Below, in pieces: positions 1-10,000 of a stretch of 64,000 nucleotides of DNA; the first letter of the stretch is position 1, and every line of letters starts with the position of its first letter. The stretch comes from Streptococcus hyointestinalis. Lineage in GTDB: Bacteria; Bacillota; Bacilli; Lactobacillales; Streptococcaceae. The DNA lies in contig NZ_UHFN01000002.1 of NCBI RefSeq assembly GCF_900459405.1, positions 62,001 to 126,000 on the forward strand. The letters run 5' to 3'. A model generated the notes under the pieces. The model was not told where the DNA came from, did not search any database, and saw nothing but the letters and a program-made list of their open reading frames with translations. Position numbers and translations under genes: made by a program.

Positions 1-235
1 ATTTTCCTGCATCGTAAAAAGAAGCGTGTGATAAATCATTTTTAATTTTAGCAAACTCACTATCAGTTAGACGACCATCATTTAATTTAGCTTTGTTGTT
101 TTGTTCAAGAATATATCTGAAATTATCCCAAAGCTCCTCTTCTGTTCTAATATCTGGACGATAAGTCCATTGAGACTCGCCTTGACACAGTTGATCAATC
201 AGTTTTTGTTCTAAAACTGATTCTAATTCTGCCAT
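1..235 (-). CDS. hsdR: Type I restriction enzyme R subunit, N-terminus (runs off the window)
   Basis: The minus-strand reading starts at ATG 235 and stays open to the window edge. It encodes about 78 residues beginning MAELESVLEQKLIDQL, followed by WTYRPDIRTEEELWDNFRYIL and LTDSEFAKI, the conserved opening of HsdR (the translocase/endonuclease subunit). The start lies 6 nt after the hsdS stop, so hsdM-hsdS-hsdR formed one operon. With hsdS interrupted and hsdM truncated upstream, the system is probably inactive and hsdR may be poorly transcribed. Only the N-terminal tip is visible; nuclease and helicase motifs would lie outside the window. Confidence 0.85.
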   Translation of the reverse strand, partial: MAELESVLEQKLIDQLCQGESQWTYRPDIRTEEELWDNFRYILEQNNKAKLNDGRLTDSEFAKIKNDLSHASFYDAGK

Positions 236-241
236 AATCTC

Positions 242-312
242 TTATCCTTTCTTTGGAAACATGTTTTGTAACATGAATTTTTTCAATTCTTTTAACTGTT
301 CACACTTACGTT
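242..312 (-). pseudogene. hsdS: hsdS 3' fragment separated by an IS30 insertion
   Basis: The minus strand reads HQRKCEQLKELKKFMLQNMFPKKG then stop, the typical C-terminal coiled-coil tail of HsdS specificity subunits. The preceding codons are found at 1478-1490, on the far side of the IS30 element. Removing the element and one copy of the 13-bp direct repeat restores one open frame, so this is the detached 3' end of the gene at 1478-2043. Confidence 0.85.
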
Positions 313-1477
313 CCCGCGTTGTAAAATGAAGTGCAACAAAAAAAGACATGCTCGTCTGATATACTAGAATTCCCCAACTCAGTATAGAAAGCAGATGAAC
401 ATGTCCACTAATCATTCTACCAAAAAATCGTTATACTCACACCTTTCAGCCTCTGAACGCGGAGAAATCAGCGCCTATCTCAAGATGGGCAAGACCCCCT
501 CTGAGATTGCTCGTCTGCTTGGGCGTCATCGCTCAACCATCAGTCGGGAAATCAAACGAGGAAGTGTTTCTCAGGTTCAAGATAAGAACGGGAAACGAAT
601 CTACTCAACGGTTTACTTTCCAGATAGTGGTCAACGTGTTTATGAAACCAATCGTCGAAAAAGTGCCTATCATAAACTATCGTACTGCTCCCAGACCTTC
701 TTCAAGGAACTTGAGAAAGCCCTGAAAACGAAACCTCGTTGTCACAGTGTTGATAGCTTTGTTCAAACTTACCGAGAAAAACATCCACTGGAAGTTATCC
801 CTTCCACCAAGACAGTGTATCGGTACATCAAAGACGGACTGTTGAGGGTTAAACCGATTGATTTACCTAAGATGGTGAGCATCCGAAAACGGTCTAAAGT
901 AAGGCCTAAGGCCACGACGAAAATCTTAGGAAAATCCATTGAAGAACGTCCAGAAACTATTACTAATCGCTCTGAATTTGGACATTGGGAGATTGATTTG
1001 GTTCTTGGCAAGAAGACCAAAGGGGAAGCTGTTGTCATGACTCTAGTAGAGCGTCAAACACGATTTGCCATCGCTGTAAAACTGGCTAATAAACAAGCAG
1101 AAACTATCAATAGGGCTGTTAAGAGCCTACTATCACAGTACCCTATTCGCTCTATCACATCGGACAATGGCTCAGAGTTCAGTAGCTTGTCAGACTTAAA
1201 AGGTGTGGAAGTCTATTTTGCCCATCCTTATGCTTCTCATGAAAGAGGAACAAATGAAAATTTCAATGGTCTCTTGAGAGAGTTTCTCCCAAAAGGTGTC
1301 TCTCTTAACTCACTAACGACAGAAGAACTCAATCACTACGTCTCTGCTATCAATGACAGACCTAGACGACTTCACAAGTATAAAACCGCAAATATTTTGT
1401 TTGGGCTAGCCCAAACAGCTTAACCTCTGGAGCTCTAGTTATCAATGAACTTGTTGCACTTGACTTGACAAGTGGGG
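313..1477 (+). mobile_element. IS30-family insertion sequence inside hsdS
   Basis: About 1165 bp bounded by imperfect inverted ends (both about 27 bp, beginning CCC and ending AAGTGCAACAA). It is flanked by the direct repeat TCACACTTACGTT at 300-312 and 1478-1490. A 13-bp duplication is long for this family, but collapsing it restores the hsdS frame exactly, which supports these boundaries. Confidence 0.85.
395..1423 (+). CDS. IS30-family transposase
   Basis: 342 aa, full length. An N-terminal helix-turn-helix (residues about 20-60: LSASERGEISAYLKMGKTP, IARLLGRHRSTISREIKRG) is followed by a DDE integrase core from about residue 200: HWEIDLVLGKK (first Asp), ITSDNGSEF (second Asp) and HERGTNENFNGLLREFLPKG (Glu). 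This catalyses cut-and-paste movement of the surrounding element. No frameshift or stop is seen, so it is probably functional. Confidence 0.95.
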   Translation: MNMSTNHSTKKSLYSHLSASERGEISAYLKMGKTPSEIARLLGRHRSTISREIKRGSVSQVQDKNGKRIYSTVYFPDSGQRVYETNRRKSAYHKLSYCSQTFFKELEKALKTKPRCHSVDSFVQTYREKHPLEVIPSTKTVYRYIKDGLLRVKPIDLPKMVSIRKRSKVRPKATTKILGKSIEERPETITNRSEFGHWEIDLVLGKKTKGEAVVMTLVERQTRFAIAVKLANKQAETINRAVKSLLSQYPIRSITSDNGSEFSSLSDLKGVEVYFAHPYASHERGTNENFNGLLREFLPKGVSLNSLTTEELNHYVSAINDRPRRLHKYKTANILFGLAQTA

Positions 1478-2043
1478 TCACACTTACGTTGATGAAGGGT
1501 GATGAGGCGGTCTAAGTTTGAGAAATGATTTGATATTTTTTCTTGTTCTGATTTATTAGGAACAGTTAAATTTATCCCCATAAACTCATTAAAATTAATA
1601 TTTAGAAGTCCGTCCATTCTTGCTCCTGATGATACAAGTTTCGCAAGTTCTCTATCAGGAATTTTCGTTGCAAAATAATATTCAATAAATTTAGGATTTC
1701 CGTCAATTACTTTAAAACTGTGATAAACCCTAGGAACAAGAGCTTCTTTATAAGTTTCAAGAGAAAAAACCGCCCCGTATTTTGCAAGTTTTGAATTCCC
1801 GTGATTATATGATAATTCTCCTTTATGAAGAAGAGTGTAGTTTTTCTGCTCTCTACCAGCTATGTTACCAGAAAATCTTTCCTTTTGATTCATCCAACCA
1901 TTTGCTGCAGAGATAGTAAGAGTTGGTAAATCCATTCTTCCATCGTTCCCATGGACTCTTGCAGCGATCTCTCCCAACTTACGCTGTTCCCAATCATCAG
2001 TAAAACCTTTAAACCTTATTTTTGGTACGCTATTAGTTTTCAT
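1478..2043 (-). pseudogene. hsdS: Type I specificity subunit HsdS, 5' part (half-size, IS30-interrupted)
   Basis: Start taken at ATG 2043 (MKTNSVPKIRFKGFTDDWEQRKLGEI), the classic HsdS opening, preceded by GGGGG; a GTG at 2055 is an alternative. The protein holds one target-recognition domain and ends in SNLDRLITLHQRKC, the start of the central conserved helix, where the IS30 element cuts it. Joined to 242-312 it would encode about 207 aa, half of a usual two-domain HsdS (about 400 aa). It may always have been a half-size subunit or the product of recombination with the stub at 2033-2170. It is non-functional as it stands, because the C-terminal helix needed for HsdM contact is lost. Confidence 0.85.
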
Positions 2044-2170
2044 AGTTTCCCCCACTTACCCCGATTTTGCTTTTTGTTTTTAGAAAATCGCAGAAAACCT
2101 CCACTGGAGCTTTTCTCTCCCAATCGTCCGTAAATCCCTTAAATCTTATTTTTGGTACTTTATTTGCCAT
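2033..2170 (-). pseudogene. Second hsdS start, 45-codon remnant
   Basis: The minus-strand ORF of 45 aa begins MANKVPKIRFKGFTDDWERK, nearly identical to the first residues of the neighbouring hsdS, then diverges and stops. It begins directly after the hsdM stop with a good GGAGATGTAGT leader, the normal position for hsdS. Two HsdS starts in tandem are typical of recombining specificity loci; here the first gene is reduced to its opening. Confidence 0.75.
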
Positions 2171-2171
2171 A

Positions 2172-2948
2172 CTACATCTCCCCAAATACCTTCAAAAAGG
2201 CTTCCACAGACTCTTTTGTCTCACTATCCGCAAAGGTCAACTCTCCTAGCATATCAAGGAAAGTAGCGTTTGTTTCGTTAATGGCTTTATTGGTTTCCTC
2301 TATTTCTTTGGTTAATGCTTTTAGGTCAACTGGAATTTCTTCTTCGCTTGTATCAACATAGCGTGGGATGTTGAGGTTAAAGTCATTTTCCTTGATATCC
2401 TCAAAGGACGCTAGATACGCTTCTTTATCAACAGTTTCTCGGTTTTGATAAAGTTCAAGCACATGCTCGATATGCTCCTCTTTCATAACGTTTTGCTTTT
2501 TCTCTTTTTCAAATTGATTTGAGGCGTCAATGAAGAGCACGTCACGACCTTCACGGTGTTTTTTCAAAACGATGATACAAGTTGGGATAGATGTATTGTA
2601 AAACATATTTGCTGGCAAGCCAATGACAGCATAGATAGAACCATTTTTCAAAAGGGTTTCACGAATGGTCTTTTCAGCAGCACCACGGAATAAAACACCA
2701 TGCGGAAGAACGATAGCCATTGTTCCAGTTTGTTTCAAGTGATAAAACCCGTGTAACAAGAAAGCATAGTCTGCTTTTGATTTTGGCGCTAACTTACCAC
2801 CGTAATCCATGAAACGCTCATCTTGTAAGAAACCTTTTGCAGCAGACCATTTTGCAGAGTAAGGAGGGTTCATGGTCACCATATCAAAACCTGTCTCTAC
2901 ATCTGTCGGCCAATCCGCATCCAATGTATCGTAACCGCCCCATAACAA
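2172..2948 (-). pseudogene. hsdM: Type I methyltransferase HsdM, N-terminally truncated
   Basis: 258 residues of the C-terminal part of HsdM. It has the N6-adenine methylase motif NPPY (residues about 28-31), then SKADYAFLLHGFYHL, GTMAIVLPHGVLFRG and IPTCIIVLKK, with the usual coiled-coil C-terminus. The N-terminal helical domain and the SAM-binding motif upstream of NPPY are missing: similarity stops near 2948, where an in-frame stop and IS110-type noncoding sequence begin. No matching N-terminal piece follows the IS110/IS66 block, so this was a deletion and not a simple insertion. The methylase is almost certainly dead. Confidence 0.85.
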
Positions 2949-2954
2949 GGTATC

Positions 2955-3323
2955 TATCTAATCACTCCCTCCTCGTAAAATAAGTTTATGGGGATTTTTC
3001 AATCCCAAGTGTTAATAATTTTTTTATAACTTGACTATTGCAAGGTTTTCCAGAACAATAGAGTCATGGAATGGACTCAGGGTTGTTTCTACTACCTCCT
3101 TGTTGCCATGTCTTCAAAAAGGAGTCTGTTACCCAAACCTTGTTCCTACTTCCAACACACTAGCTGTTTCCACTAGACTCACTTCTGTATGTAGTAGCGT
3201 ACAGGCGGCAGGTGAGTTAGTGATGAGAATTCTCTTAGGCGAGGCTGTTGGTTCAAGGTGTTTCTGGGGAACCTTACAGTAGTCAAGAAAACTTCCAAAT
3301 ACAAATGAAAGGAGACCTTCCAA
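2955..3323 (+). other. Noncoding left end of an IS110 element; possible bridge-RNA region
   Basis: About 370 bp without a convincing gene between truncated hsdM and the IS110 transposase. In IS110-group elements the noncoding end upstream of the transposase encodes the bridge RNA that pairs with target and donor (established for IS621). Position and length fit, but no RNA fold was computed. The exact left boundary is not visible. Confidence 0.3.
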
Positions 3324-4577
3324 ATGAAATGTTTTGTCGGTTTAGACGTTAGTTCTACCAAACTTGATGTCTGTATCATGCTTAGTGATACGACTACTCC
3401 CTTCACAGCTTCTCTTTCCAATGATTTAACAGGCGCCTCTGAAATCAAGAAGCACATTCTTGAGCTCAATGAAACTTATTCCTTTGAGCGTATCGTTATT
3501 GGCATGGAAGCTACTAGTCTTTATAGCTTTCACCCTGCCATGTTCTTTAACGAGGATAGCCAGCTAAAAGCCCTAAACGTTGAAGTCATGGTGGAGCAAC
3601 CCAATAAGATTAAGAAATATCGGGAAACGTTTGAAGAAAGTAAAAATGATACCATTGATGCCTTCTACATTGCCGATTATTTCCGTATTGAGCGCTTCTC
3701 ACCTGCTTTTCTTAAAGAAGAGAAGTATCTAGCTCTCCAACACCTAACCAGAACAAGACTGCAACTCATTGAACAGTTGACAAGAACCAAACAGCACTTT
3801 ATTGAAAATATCTATTATAAGTGCAATACCTTATCAACTGAAATCAAGAATGAGAACCTCACAACTTCTCTATGGTCTAGCACTATGATCTCCTTGATGA
3901 CCAAAGACTATACTCTAGATGAATTAGCCACTGTTCCTCTCAAAGACCTTGCGGACTTTATCCAAAAATTGGGTAGAGGGCGATTCAAAGCTCCTGATAA
4001 ATTAGCTAAAGCCATTCAAGCAGCTATTCGAGGCTCTTATCGTCTTCCTAAGCTCCAGCAAGATTCGGTTAATGTCATTCTTGGTCTTCTCGCTCGAGAA
4101 ATCAGAAATCTTGAACAAATGATTAAGGATATTGATAAAGCCATTGAAGATATGGTCGAAGTCATCCCTGAATATCAGTGTTTAACTTCAATACCTGGTG
4201 TTGGCAAAGTTTACGCTGCAGGGATTATCGCTGAAATCGGACAGATTGAACGCTTTAAAGATCATCCTCAAGTCGCTAAATATGCGGGCTTGAATTGGAA
4301 ACAGAATCAATCTGGGAACGCTAACTCTCAAAATACTGACCTTGTGAAAAGAGGCAATCGCTATCTCCGTTATTACTTAGTTGAAGCCGCCAACTCTGTC
4401 AGACGACACGATAGTGAGTATCAAGCCTTTTACAAGAAGAAGTATCAAGAAGTTCCTAAACATCAACACAAACGAGCCATCGTCTTAACCGCTAGAAAAT
4501 TTGTGCGTCTGGTGGATGCGCTACTACGCAACCGCCAACTCTATACGCCACCAAGGAGGCTTATGGAAGATAAGTGA
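3324..4577 (+). CDS. IS110-family transposase (DEDD/RuvC-like recombinase)
   Basis: 417 aa. The N-terminal RuvC-like domain opens FVGLDVSSTKLDVCIML and includes IGMEATSLYSF and KNDTIDAFYIADY, supplying acidic catalytic residues. The C-terminal transposase-20 domain has LTSIPGVGKVYAAGIIAEIG and AKYAGLNW with the Ser-containing segment typical of the family. It is only distantly like the two other IS110 transposases in this window (23068-24270 and 45860-47062). Intact. Confidence 0.93.
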   Translation: MKCFVGLDVSSTKLDVCIMLSDTTTPFTASLSNDLTGASEIKKHILELNETYSFERIVIGMEATSLYSFHPAMFFNEDSQLKALNVEVMVEQPNKIKKYRETFEESKNDTIDAFYIADYFRIERFSPAFLKEEKYLALQHLTRTRLQLIEQLTRTKQHFIENIYYKCNTLSTEIKNENLTTSLWSSTMISLMTKDYTLDELATVPLKDLADFIQKLGRGRFKAPDKLAKAIQAAIRGSYRLPKLQQDSVNVILGLLAREIRNLEQMIKDIDKAIEDMVEVIPEYQCLTSIPGVGKVYAAGIIAEIGQIERFKDHPQVAKYAGLNWKQNQSGNANSQNTDLVKRGNRYLRYYLVEAANSVRRHDSEYQAFYKKKYQEVPKHQHKRAIVLTARKFVRLVDALLRNRQLYTPPRRLMEDK

Positions 4578-4746
4578 TTATCGGCACAAGTCCTTGGTTA
4601 GACTAGTGAAAAAAGCGTTTTTCGCTAGGTGTTTTTAGTGCACCCTTTTTTCTAGAAAATCAACTAAAGTTTAATCAACTTTATCTTGACTTTTTACCAC
4701 TAGACTCCTGTATACTGTTAGAAAAACATAACTGGAGGATTTTATT

Positions 4747-4932
4747 ATGTCACAGCCCATCGTCCCATTGACTATTCCCCAATCTCGCCGTGTTGAGAAG
4801 AAAGGTAGAAACGATATTCTGATGAAAATTCGTCTCGGAAAAGTAGAAGTCACATTCTTCCAATCTATCAACCATGAAGTAATGGAAACGATTTTGGATA
4901 AGGTACTGCACTATGACCATACGACTCAGTGA
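4747..4932 (+). CDS. IS66 accessory protein (small first ORF)
   Basis: 61 aa, with GGAGGATTTTATT before ATG. It contains RRVEKKGRNDILMKIRLGKVEVTF, a small basic protein as found upstream of tnpB in IS66 elements. It overlaps the tnpB start by 20 nt, implying translational coupling. Its precise role in transposition is not established. Confidence 0.7.
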   Translation: MSQPIVPLTIPQSRRVEKKGRNDILMKIRLGKVEVTFFQSINHEVMETILDKVLHYDHTTQ

Positions 4933-5263
4933 TTTAGGTCAAGTCTACTTGGTTTGTGGGAAAACGGACATGCGTCAAGGGATTGATTCTCTCGCCTACC
5001 TTGTCAAAAGTCAATTCAATCTGGATCCCTTTTCAGGTCAGGTCTATCTCTTCTGCGGAGGTCGAAAAGACCGATTCAAAGCTCTTTACTGGGACGGACA
5101 AGGATTTTGGTTACTTTACAAACGTTTTGAAAATGGAAAATTGACCTGGCCAAACAATGAAGAAGAGGTCAAGGCTCTAACTTCCGAACAAGTAGACTGG
5201 CTCATGAAAGGATTTTCGATCAATCCAAAAATAAATATTTCAAAAAGTCGTGATTTCTATTGA
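4913..5263 (+). CDS. tnpB: IS66 TnpB accessory protein
   Basis: 116 aa with the family signature: VYLVCGKTDMRQGIDSLAYLV near the start, VYLFCGGRKDRFKALYWDGQGFWLLYKRFENGKLTWP in the middle (given here in overlapping pieces of the family motif), and a lysine-rich tail. It is required for IS66 transposition but is not the catalytic subunit. Length is normal and the frame is intact. This TnpB is unrelated to the RNA-guided TnpB of the IS200/IS605 elements further right. Confidence 0.9.
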   Translation: MTIRLSDLGQVYLVCGKTDMRQGIDSLAYLVKSQFNLDPFSGQVYLFCGGRKDRFKALYWDGQGFWLLYKRFENGKLTWPNNEEEVKALTSEQVDWLMKGFSINPKINISKSRDFY

Positions 5264-5314
5264 AATCATGGCTTTTCTTTGTGTATAATGAGATAAAAAG
5301 AAGGAGGTAAGTCC

Positions 5315-6827
5315 ATGGAGTCACAAGATAAAGTGATTGAAAGTCTAACAAAAACCATTGAAATCATGACCAACGAGTTGACCCTTCTTCGTGAACAGGT
5401 TGAGTATCTGAGACAGAAACTCTACGGAAAATCATCAGAGAAGGTTGTGTATCAACCAGGTCAGCTGAGCTTGTTTGGGGATGAAATTCTCCCTGAAGAA
5501 GAAGCTGACTTACCCAGTTGAAACAGAAACGATTACCTATAAACGCAAGAAAGCTAAGGGAGTTCGTCAGGCTATTTTCAGCCAATTCACTCCAGAGATT
5601 GTTCATCACGAATTGCAGGGCGAAGATTGTACCTGTCCAGACTGTCATGGTCAGTTGAAGGAGATTGGCTCAGCTGTTCAACGACAAGAATTGGTCTTTA
5701 TTCCTGCACAATTAAAGCGGATTGACCATGTTCAACACGCATACAAGTGTCAGGCATGTAGTCAGAAGAATCTGAGCGATAAGATTATCAAGGCTCCTGT
5801 TCCTAAGGCACCTTTGGTACACAGCTTGGGCTCAGCCTCTATCATCGCCCACACCATTCACCAGAAGTTCAATCTGAAGGTGCCCAATTACCGTCAGGAA
5901 GAGGATTGGAACAAGCTTGGTCTGCCCATCAGTCGCAAGGAAATGGCCAACTGGCACATCAAGTCTAGTCAGTATTATTTCGAGCCGATTTATAATCTGT
6001 TACACGAGAAATTGTTGGAGCAGCCTATTCTCCATGCGGATGAAACTTCCTACAAGGTCTTAGAAAATGATAGCCAGTTGACCTTCTACTGGACTTTCTT
6101 GTCTGGGAAGCATGAGAAAAAGGGAATTACCCTCTATCATCATGACAAACGACGGAGTGGATTGGTTGTGGAGGAATTTCTTGGAGATTATGCGGGTTAT
6201 GTACACTGTGACATGTGGTCAGCCTATCGGCAGTTAGACAAGGCTCAGTTGGTTGGCTGTTGGGCTCATGTCAGAAGAAAATTCTTTGAGGCGACTCCTA
6301 AGAAGACAGACAAGACTTCTTTAGGAGCTAAGGGATTAGCTTATTGCGACCGCCTGTTTTCCTTGGAGAATGACTGGGCTGACTTGTCTACTGAGGAACG
6401 GCTACATAAACGCCAGACAGAGTTGGCACCCTTGATGGACGAGTTCTTTAATTGGTGTCGCAATCAGGCCGTTTTGCCAGGTTCCAAATTGGGTACTGCA
6501 ATGGAGTATAGCCTCAAATACGAAACCACCTTCCGAACCGTTCTCTCGGATGGCGATTTAGTCCTGTCCAACAATATGGCTGAGAGGGCTATGAAGACCT
6601 TGGTGATGGGACGTAAAAATTGGCTGTTCTCTCAAAGCTTTGAGGGGGCCAAGTCGACAGCTATCATTTTGAGTCTTTTGGAAACTGCTAAACGACACGG
6701 TCTTGATGCAGAGAAATATATGACCTATCTTCTAGAACACTTACCTAACGAAGAGACGCTCGCAAAAAAAGAAGTTCTGGAGGCTTATTTACCATGGGCT
6801 GAAAATATTCAAGAAAAGTGCAAATAG
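5315..6827 (+). pseudogene. tnpC: IS66 TnpC transposase with +1 frameshift
   Basis: The N-terminal coiled coil (MESQDKVIESLTKTIEIMTN ... QKLYGKSSEK) reads to EEADLPS and stop at 5521. The rest of the transposase (PVETETITYKRKKAKGV, zinc-binding CTCPDC and CQAC, then the DDE core with LHADETSY, VHCDMWSAYR, LSNNMAERAMK) continues in the next frame to 6827. The run CCC at 5513-5515 has one C too many: with two, LPVETE reads straight through. Alternatively this could be programmed slippage, but a CCC run is not a usual site. Confidence 0.88.
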
Positions 6828-7006
6828 AAAAAGGTTCCAGAGTCGACAGGACTTTGGAGCCTTTTCAACATACCTTGTTATTGGGCGGTTACGACTTTCC
6901 AACCATCGACCACCACGCTTATGAGCTTGGCAAATGCGCTTTTAGACAAGCCATCTCCCCAACTAAGCAAGAACGTCCCTTTACTTCTAAACTTATCTGG
7001 CGCTAA

Positions 7007-7034
7007 AAAACCACCTCCGCTTGGAGGTGGTTTT
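7007..7034 (-). terminator. Rho-independent terminator of the adhesin gene
   Basis: Stem AACCACCTCC / GGAGGTGGTT with a 4-nt loop, followed on the minus strand by a T run. It sits 27 nt after the adhesin stop codon. The A run on the other side makes it potentially bidirectional. Confidence 0.85.
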
Positions 7035-7060
7035 CTGTTACTCAATGATGAGTAGAGTGA

Positions 7061-10000
7061 TTAAGCTTCATCATCTGCTTTTTTCTTTTTCTTCTTACCA
7101 AGGAGGAAGGCTCCAAATAGAGCGCCACTTCCTAGAAGATCTGCACTAGAAGCGTCGTCACCTGTACTTGGCAATTTAGCATTTGCTGGTTTTTGACGTG
7201 GCGTTTCGCTTGTGCTGTGGTTGTTAGAAGATGACTCTGAGCTTGATACTGATACTGATTCTGATGATGAGACTGACTCATATGATGAAACTGATTCTGA
7301 GCTTGAGACTGACTCTGAACTGCTTACTGATTCTGAACTTGAGACTGATTCAGAACTTGAGACTGACTCTGAGCTTGATACTGATTCTGAGCTACTTACT
7401 GATTCAGATGTTGAGACAGATTCTGAGCTGCTTACTGATTCAGATGATGATACTGACTCTGAGCTACTTACTGATTCAGACGCTGATACTGATTCTGAGC
7501 TTGATACTGACTCAGACGTTGATACTGACTCTGAGCTTGAAACTGATTCTGAGCTTGATACTGATTCAGATGATGACACTGACTCTGAACTTGAAACAGA
7601 TTCTGAGCTTGATACTGATTCAGATGTTGATACTGATTCTGAGCTACTTACTGATTCAGATGATGACACTGACTCTGAGCTACTTACTGATTCAGACGTT
7701 GATACTGACTCTGAGCTACTTACTGATTCAGATGTTGAGACTGATTCTGAGCTACTTACTGATTCAGATGTTGATACTGATTCAGACGCTGATACTGATT
7801 CTGAGCTTGAAACAGATTCTGAGATGGATTCGGATACAGATTCGCTAACTGACTCGGAGATGGATTCAGATACAGATTCGCTAACTGACTCGGAGATTGA
7901 CTCTGATACTGATTCACTTACGGATTCTGAGATGGACTCGGATACAGATTCACTCACGGATTCTGAGATGGATTCTGAAACGGATTCAGACACAGATTCT
8001 GAAATTGATTCTGAGATGGATTCTGAAATTGACTCGGATACTGACTCGGATACAGATTCTGAGATTGACTCGGATACAGATTCTGAGACGGACTCTGACA
8101 CAGATTCTGAGATGGATTCTGAAACGGATTCAGACACAGATTCTGAAATTGATTCTGAGATGGATTCAGATACTGACTCAGACACGGATTCTGAAATTGA
8201 CTCGGATACTGACTCGGATACAGATTCTGAGATTGACTCAGATACGGATTCTGATACTGATTCTGAGATTGATTCTGAAACGGATTCTGAAACGGATTCA
8301 GACACAGATTCTGAAATTGATTCTGAGATGGATTCAGATACTGACTCAGACACGGATTCTGAAATTGACTCGGATACGGATTCTGAGACGGACTCTGACA
8401 CAGATTCTGAGATTGACTCAGATACTGATTCTGAAACGGATTCTGAAACGGATTCAGACGCAGATTCTGAAATTGATTCTGAGATGGATTCAGATACTGA
8501 CTCAGACACGGATTCTGAAATTGACTCTGATACTGACTCTGAAACGGACTCGGATACAGATTCTGAGATTGACTCTGATACTGATTCGGAGACGGATTCC
8601 GAAACGGACTCACTTACTGACTCGCTTACTGATTCTGATACTGACTCAGAGATTGACTCAGATACAGATTCTGAAACGGATTCAGACACTGACTCAGATA
8701 CTGATTCTGAAACGGACTCGGATACTGATTCTGAAATTGACTCAGACACGGATTCTGAGACTGACTCTGACACAGATTCTGAAATTGACTCAGACACGGA
8801 TTCTGAGACGGACTCACTTACTGACTCGGATACAGATTCTGACACTGACTCGCTTACTGACTCAGAAATTGACTCAGACACGGATTCTGAGACTGACTCT
8901 GACACAGATTCTGAAATTGACTCAGACACGGATTCTGAGACGGATTCAGACACTGACTCGCTTACTGATTCTGAGATTGACTCTGAAACGGATTCAGACA
9001 CTGACTCGCTGACTGATTCTGAGACGGACTCAGAGATTGACTCAGATACAGATTCTGAAATGGATTCTGAGACGGACTCTGAGACGGACTCAGACACAGA
9101 TTCTGAGATTGATTCTGAGACTGACTCGGATACAGATTCTGAGATTGACTCTGATACTGACTCAGACACGGATTCGGAGATTGACTCTGAGACGGATTCG
9201 GAAACGGACTCACTTACTGACTCGGATACAGATTCTGAGATTGATTCTGATACGGATTCAGACACTGACTCGGATACAGATTCTGAGATTGACTCAGATA
9301 CAGATTCTGAAATTGATTCTGATACGGATTCAGACACTGACTCGCTTACTGATTCAGATACTGACTCTGAGACTGACTCAGATACAGATTCTGAAATTGA
9401 TTCTGAGATTGACTCAGACACGGATTCTGATACTGACTCAGATACTGACTCGGATACAGATTCTGAAACTGACTCGGAAATTGATTCTGAGACTGACTCT
9501 GAGATTGACTCGGATACTGACTCAGAAATTGACTCGGATACGGATTCTGAAATTGATTCTGAAACGGATTCAGACACTGACTCAGAGATTGACTCTGAAA
9601 CGGACTCGGATACAGATTCTGAGATTGACTCTGAGACTGACTCGGATACAGATTCTGAGATTGACTCTGATACTGATTCTGAGACTGACTCAGACACAGA
9701 TTCTGAAATTGATTCTGATACGGATTCAGACACTGACTCGCTTACTGATTCAGATACTGACTCTGAGACTGACTCAGATACAGATTCTGAAATTGATTCT
9801 GATACGGATTCAGACACTGACTCGCTTACTGATTCAGATACTGACTCTGAGACTGACTCAGATACAGATTCTGAAATTGATTCTGAGACTGACTCAGATA
9901 CGGATTCTGAGACTGACTCTGACACAGATTCTGAAATTGATTCTGATACGGATTCAGACACTGACTCGCTTACTGATTCAGATACTGACTCAGATACGGA

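Larger units (their letters stand above)
4600..6835 (+). mobile_element. IS66-family element (boundaries approximate)
   Basis: Three consecutive genes (small accessory ORF, TnpB, TnpC) in the order typical of IS66. Terminal inverted repeats could not be placed with confidence, so start and end are approximate. The tnpC frameshift suggests the copy is no longer autonomous. Confidence 0.6.

Noticed and set aside
5475..6827. IS66 transposase as a separate 450-aa gene starting MGMKFSLKKK
   Set aside because: Its first residues are the frameshifted end of the N-terminal coiled coil; real homology begins at PVETET, so it is the second half of one broken gene.
6818..7006. 62-codon plus-strand ORF after the IS66 transposase
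   Set aside because: It starts within tnpC, has no ribosome site and reads through the IS end; no recognisable protein features.
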